Shown one piece after another: positions 61,557 to 64,000 of a stretch of DNA of 64,000 bases. The stretch is from Myroides odoratus DSM 2801 (GTDB taxonomy: Bacteria > Bacteroidota > Bacteroidia > Flavobacteriales > Flavobacteriaceae), in the NCBI RefSeq assembly GCF_000243275.1, contig NZ_CM001437.1:2959750-3023749 (forward strand), given 5' to 3'. The notes under the pieces are model-generated. The model worked only from the letters and a program-made list of their open reading frames with translations. It was not told the DNA's origin and made no database searches. The number at the start of each line of letters is the position of its first letter. Positions within the stretch are counted from its first letter, which is position 1. Both the position numbers and the translations under genes were made by a program.

Positions 61557-62147
61557 ATGGATGTAAATCCCATTGAGGTGTTGGTACAGCATTTACAGCA
61601 AACAATTGCTTTGAATGAGAAGGAAATACAGCGAATAAGTGAAGTTGCCGAAATTGTTTTACTCAAGCGAAAGGAACTTTTATTGCAGCCAGGGCAATTG
61701 TCACAGCATATGCGATTTATTGCTCAAGGAAGTGCGCGTTGTTATTACCTGGATGAAAATACACAAGAACATACCTTGCAAATCGGGATTGAAGAATGGT
61801 GGATCAATGATTTATATAGCTTTTTGACTCAAAAAGAATCCAAGCTGTTTATTCAGTCTATTGAACCTGCTACTATTGTACAAATTAGCAGAGAAAATCT
61901 CGAGCAACTTTATGCTGAGATTCCAGCTATTTCTACGTTCTTTCGATTAAAGATACAGAGTGCTTATGTCGCTTTACAAGAGCGAACGATTGAGCACATG
62001 AGTGCAGATGTCTTTACGCGTTATCAGCGATTCATCAAAGAATACCGCAACATCGAACAACGGGTACCGCAATATATGATTGCCTCATATTTAGGCGTGA
62101 CACCCGAATTTTTGAGTTACCTCAAGAAAAAACAGCACGAAAAATAA
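61557..62147 (+). CDS. Crp/Fnr-family transcriptional regulator
   Basis: A 196-residue regulator with an N-terminal cyclic-nucleotide-binding-like beta-roll (about 20-115, 'LLLQPGQLSQHMRFIAQGSA') and a C-terminal winged helix ('YMIASYLGVTPEFLSYLKKK'), the usual short form in Bacteroidota. No Cys cluster for an Fe-S centre of FNR type is seen. A palindrome placed 41 nt upstream of the expected start of the next gene fits control by this protein. Ligand unknown. Confidence 0.88.
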   Translation: MDVNPIEVLVQHLQQTIALNEKEIQRISEVAEIVLLKRKELLLQPGQLSQHMRFIAQGSARCYYLDENTQEHTLQIGIEEWWINDLYSFLTQKESKLFIQSIEPATIVQISRENLEQLYAEIPAISTFFRLKIQSAYVALQERTIEHMSADVFTRYQRFIKEYRNIEQRVPQYMIASYLGVTPEFLSYLKKKQHEK

Positions 62148-62159
62148 CAGCATATCCTT

Positions 62160-62177
62160 TCTTAAGATAGCTTAAGA
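62160..62177. promoter_or_regulatory. Crp/Fnr-type operator upstream of the barrel gene
   Basis: TCTTAAGATAGCTTAAGA is a perfect 7-4-7 inverted repeat. Its centre (62168.5) is 29.5 nt upstream of the -7 box TACATTTG (62198-62205). Confidence 0.65.
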
Positions 62178-62197
62178 ACCACCTTAGAGCGAGCTAA

Positions 62198-62205
62198 TAC
62201 ATTTG
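62198..62205 (+). promoter_or_regulatory. -7 box of the barrel gene
   Basis: TACATTTG, an exact TAnnTTTG match with no clear -33 TTG, as expected for an activator-dependent promoter. Transcription should begin near 62210-62212, close to the first ATG. Confidence 0.65.
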
Positions 62206-62209
62206 TCCT

Positions 62210-62854
62210 ATGAAAATAAATAAGCATAGACAGATGAAATTAGCTCGTTTTTTTATGGTCCTATTTGGGCTTCTTACACTTCCTGTTTTGGGGCAATCAA
62301 CAACCTATACACCCGATATGATGGTAGGACATCGAGCGTATGGCTATACGCATACAATCAGCCATAAACTGTCAGATAAACTCACCCTTCAAAATCTTGT
62401 CTTATTCGATGCAGAATACGAAGAAGACACTCATAATATCTTTTTTATCCGCAATACGATTGCCTATAAACTACCCAAGAACTTCATTTTAAATGCAGGG
62501 TTTGGGGTAAAGAATCCTGGGAAATTTGCGAGTGTTTACCTCCAATATCAGGTAAAGAGAAAAGACTTTCAACTGATCTATGGAGTGGGAACAACCTATC
62601 AAAAAGGATTCACCTTAGAACAATCGCTTTTAGTGGAATATACCCCACAAATAACACAAGAATGGCAGGGATTATTTCGAATTTCTGCTGTTGGAAATGT
62701 CGATCGACATGAATATACTCGAGGCTTTCAACACATCCGAATAGGAATGAAGAAAGACAAGATTACAATGGGAGTAGCAGCCAATTTAGAACAGTTTGCT
62801 ATGAGTTGGGATCACTTCGAGAATTATGGCGTTTTTGTAAAAGTAACTTTATAA
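62210..62854 (+). CDS. secreted barrel-like protein (DUF2490-like)
   Basis: A 214-residue secreted protein (signal peptide to about residue 29, 'FFMVLFGLLTLPVLGQS') with regular outer-membrane strands: 'KLTLQNLVLFDAEYEEDTHN', 'NFILNAGFGVKNPGKFASVY', 'EWQGLFRISAVGNVDRHEY'. An in-frame ATG at 62234 (MKLARFF) is an equally good start, because transcription should begin near 62210. It lies directly after the Crp/Fnr gene and 9 nt before a DoxX gene, and is probably the regulator's target. Confidence 0.75.
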   Translation: MKINKHRQMKLARFFMVLFGLLTLPVLGQSTTYTPDMMVGHRAYGYTHTISHKLSDKLTLQNLVLFDAEYEEDTHNIFFIRNTIAYKLPKNFILNAGFGVKNPGKFASVYLQYQVKRKDFQLIYGVGTTYQKGFTLEQSLLVEYTPQITQEWQGLFRISAVGNVDRHEYTRGFQHIRIGMKKDKITMGVAANLEQFAMSWDHFENYGVFVKVTL

Positions 62855-62863
62855 CCAGAAATA

Positions 62864-63268
62864 ATGATGAATAGAAAAGTAGACACCGGATTGTTAATTA
62901 GTAGAATTGCCATTGGATTTCCCATGTTGTTTTATGGAATAGGCAAACTTATACACGGTATTGGATTTATCCAACAAACCTTGATCGATAAAGGATTACC
63001 TGGTTTCTTTGGCTATGGTGTATATGTAGGAGAAGTACTTGCCCCTATTTTATTGCTCCTAGGATGGAGAACCCGCTTAGCAGGAGCCGTATTTGCAATT
63101 AATTGTGTAACTGCTATGCTATTGGTTCAAAGTGCAGCTATTTTTAGCCTGAATGAAAACGGAGGATGGCAAGTCGAATTATTGATGATTTATGCTTTAG
63201 TAGCGGTTAGCTTATTTTTTACAGGTGGTGGAAAATATGCCTTATCCACAGCGAATCAATGGGATTAA
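62864..63268 (+). CDS. DoxX-family membrane protein
   Basis: A 134-residue inner-membrane protein with four helices. 'LLISRIAIGFPMLFYGIGKL', 'GVYVGEVLAPILLLLGWRTR' and 'LAGAVFAINCVTAMLLVQSA' are the DoxX/SURF4-type segments. DoxX proteins have been linked to redox or thiosulfate:quinone reactions; the role here is not known. It is 9 nt after the barrel gene and ends at a terminator, so it is part of the same unit. Confidence 0.88.
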   Translation: MMNRKVDTGLLISRIAIGFPMLFYGIGKLIHGIGFIQQTLIDKGLPGFFGYGVYVGEVLAPILLLLGWRTRLAGAVFAINCVTAMLLVQSAAIFSLNENGGWQVELLMIYALVAVSLFFTGGGKYALSTANQWD

Positions 63269-63298
63269 AAAAAAAGCTTCTAGATAGAAGCTTTTTTT
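63269..63298. terminator. bidirectional intrinsic terminator
   Basis: AAAAAAAGCTTCTA pairs perfectly with its complement across a 2-nt GA loop, between the convergent DoxX gene and the dioxygenase gene. Confidence 0.85.
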
Positions 63299-64000
63299 AT
63301 AGAAATAAAGAAGAGTTAAGTTGTTGTTTTTCTGCTTCCGTCGGATGATTGTTTGGATCAATAAAAGGACGAAGGAGCGGAGTATCATCTAAAAAGATAA
63401 GGTCAAAGGAAAAACGATTGTTTCCATACAATCCACGATGAATCATATTCGCCGAAAAAATCAACAAATCCCCACGTTGTAGGCGAATTTGTTTTCCTCG
63501 GGCCAAAGCATCACTCGGTTGTTTTCCATTTTGACCCAAACGGGTATCTTGTTCTGCTGGTAAATCCCAACTGCGATGCGTACCTGGAATTAACTCAATG
63601 CCTTCTTCCTCTTGGAACGGAATGCGGAAGTGAAGTACATTTTGGGTGAGTATGCTTTTCTGTTGATCTTCTATAGGCATACCCGTATACTGAATATCGC
63701 GATGCCAGTAATTTTTCTGCTCCTTGTTGAAAGGATCAAAAAATAATTGGGTATTTAAAAAAAGAGCCTGCTCTGAAAATAGAACAGAAAGAAGCGGTTG
63801 AAAGCGTTCTCCTGCTATAAACTGAAATAAAACCAAACGTTCCTCTTGGGTTAAGACAGTACTCGATGTTAAACTGTGACTATTAATTAATCTCTTTTGA
63901 TACTCTTCCTGATGATCAATTAACCACTGTTGATGAAACTTTTCGAGAATAGGTTCAATTTGTTGTAATTCGTTCGGTTGAAAGAATTGGGGAAGATAAA
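63297..64000 (-). CDS. phytanoyl-CoA dioxygenase (PhyH)-like protein, partial
   Basis: A Fe(II)/2-oxoglutarate-dependent dioxygenase, cut by the right window edge. The frame stays open upstream of the TTG at 63836 to the end of the window, with sensible sequence such as 'NELQQIEPILEKFHQQW', so the true start lies beyond 64000. Seen: the HxD metal pair in 'KNYWHRDIQYTG', the distal His in 'ANMIHRGLYGNNRFS', and 'IELIPGTHRSWD'. The substrate is unknown. Confidence 0.85.
   Translation of the reverse strand, partial: YLPQFFQPNELQQIEPILEKFHQQWLIDHQEEYQKRLINSHSLTSSTVLTQEERLVLFQFIAGERFQPLLSVLFSEQALFLNTQLFFDPFNKEQKNYWHRDIQYTGMPIEDQQKSILTQNVLHFRIPFQEEEGIELIPGTHRSWDLPAEQDTRLGQNGKQPSDALARGKQIRLQRGDLLIFSANMIHRGLYGNNRFSFDLIFLDDTPLLRPFIDPNNHPTEAEKQQLNSSLFL

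Noticed and set aside
63297-63836. Complete 179-residue dioxygenase starting at the TTG at 63836
   Set aside because: The frame stays open with sensible coding sequence to the window edge, so the gene is longer and only partly visible.

Overview
The window is AT-rich (my impression; not computed) and carries several hallmarks of the phylum Bacteroidota, family Flavobacteriaceae, with a Myroides-like genus as my best guess. These hallmarks are a SusC/SusD pair behind an ECF sigma factor and FecR-type anti-sigma factor, sigma-A -7 boxes of the TAnnTTTG type, a 53-residue L34 protein of flavobacterial type, and few strong Shine-Dalgarno sequences. The backbone is housekeeping: carB, rpmH, hisS, ffh, folD, rmuC, an MgtE transporter, a PPK2 kinase, a MATE exporter and an MFS exporter. 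No rRNA, tRNA, CRISPR array, transposase or integrase was seen.

Layout. 1-8.6 kb holds the end of an ABC-2 permease pair, a secreted or propeller-like protein, PPK2, an outer-membrane barrel, MATE, a small acidic protein, an MFS transporter and MgtE. 8.8-20.1 kb holds rmuC, a small secreted protein with a decayed partial copy of itself upstream, carB, rpmH, a TPR histidine kinase/LuxR regulator pair, and a MacB-type permease. 20.1-21.5 kb is a non-coding region with about three tandem copies of a roughly 270-310 bp repeat, followed by hisS.

22.96-40.5 kb is the most interesting part. It is a self-contained contractile phage-tail locus with no capsid, portal, terminase, replication or integration genes. 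In order it carries: a CI/LexA-like S24 repressor facing left; small rightward regulatory-region genes; a very strong terminator; a lysis cassette (membrane coiled-coil protein, CHAP endolysin, lipoprotein with a C-terminal membrane segment like a unimolecular spanin); sheath; tube; an internal terminator; two tail-assembly chaperone candidates that may be joined by a -1 frameshift; tape measure; hub, spike and LysM-like proteins; gp25/gpW; gpJ-like and gpI-like baseplate proteins; and a set of fibre proteins with Ig-like segments. The best reading is an inducible R-type tailocin (phage-tail-like bacteriocin) of a flavobacterium.

41-64 kb returns to chromosomal genes: a DUF445 membrane protein and an RluA-type pseudouridine synthase, then a glycan-uptake operon (ECF sigma, FecR, SusC, SusD, phosphodiester glycosidase, beta-helix lipoprotein) that probably removes and imports a sugar-phosphodiester ligand. 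After ffh and folD come a YdcF protein, a VOC protein, an MBL-fold hydrolase, a sulfide:quinone-reductase-like flavoprotein, a Crp/Fnr regulator, a barrel protein, a DoxX protein and a partial PhyH-type dioxygenase. Two inverted repeats with Crp/Fnr geometry lie at exactly the same distance from the -7 boxes of the flavoprotein gene and the barrel gene.
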